Part shown: in pieces, positions 5,692 through 5,703 of the stretch | Layout: the number at the start of each line of letters is the position of its first letter | Position numbering within the stretch: the first letter of the stretch is position 1 | Source of the DNA: Selenomonadaceae bacterium | GTDB lineage: Bacteria; Bacillota; Negativicutes; Selenomonadales; Selenomonadaceae | Direction of reading: 5' to 3' | DNA length: 5,703 nucleotides | Assembly (NCBI GenBank): GCA_017445435.1 | Contig: JAFSUE010000243.1 | Location: 1-5,703 of the forward strand | Program-made: the position numbers and the translations under genes | The notes under the pieces: model-generated | The model's database searches: none | What the model saw: only the letters and a program-made list of their open reading frames with translations | What the model was told of the DNA's origin: nothing

Positions 5692-5703
5692 ATTTTTTTT
5701 TAA

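Overview
All genes in this window lie on the minus strand, so they read from right to left. The window looks like chromosomal DNA of a low-to-moderate GC, Gram-negative-type Firmicute, most likely Negativicutes (Selenomonadales). This inference rests on three things. There is a Lon-family protease of the kind typical of endospore-former lineages next to rplI. There is a calcium-binding RTX protein of the sort exported through an outer membrane by type I secretion. There is a CheX-type phosphatase. No rRNA or other marker settles the taxonomy.

Right part (about 5703 to 4271): a good sigma70-like promoter (TTGTCA, 17 bp, TAAAAT) precedes a two-gene unit. The first gene encodes a response regulator receiver domain fused to a CheX-like domain. 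The second encodes a stand-alone CheX-like protein. They are separated by only 4 bp and the Shine-Dalgarno of the second lies inside the last codons of the first. Both proteins keep the E-x-x-N motif of CheX/CheC/FliY-family CheY-P phosphatases, so the pair looks like a small signalling module with built-in phosphoryl turnover.

Middle part (about 4270 to 1665): rplI (ribosomal protein L9) and a Lon-family ATP-dependent protease (lonC type, TTG start) follow in the same direction, ending at a strong hairpin terminator. L9 is bracketed by two intergenic arrays with a 7-bp period. One is a 9-unit array of an ATTCTAA-like heptamer between rplI and lonC. The other is a degenerate AGCTTTT-type array between cheX and rplI. 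A GC-rich hairpin also sits just upstream of the rplI ribosome-binding site.

Left part (1664 to 1): an independent promoter (TTGACA, 17 bp, TTAAAT) drives a gene whose first 512 codons are visible and which runs off the left edge. It encodes an Asn/Gly/Asp-rich RTX protein without a Sec signal peptide, with a Thr/Ser linker between two repeat regions.

No intergenic stretch exceeds 300 bp. I see no tRNA, rRNA, CRISPR array, insertion sequence or integrase. I do not see a clearly new defence or mobile system; the items most worth a second look are the REC-CheX/CheX pair and the heptamer arrays.
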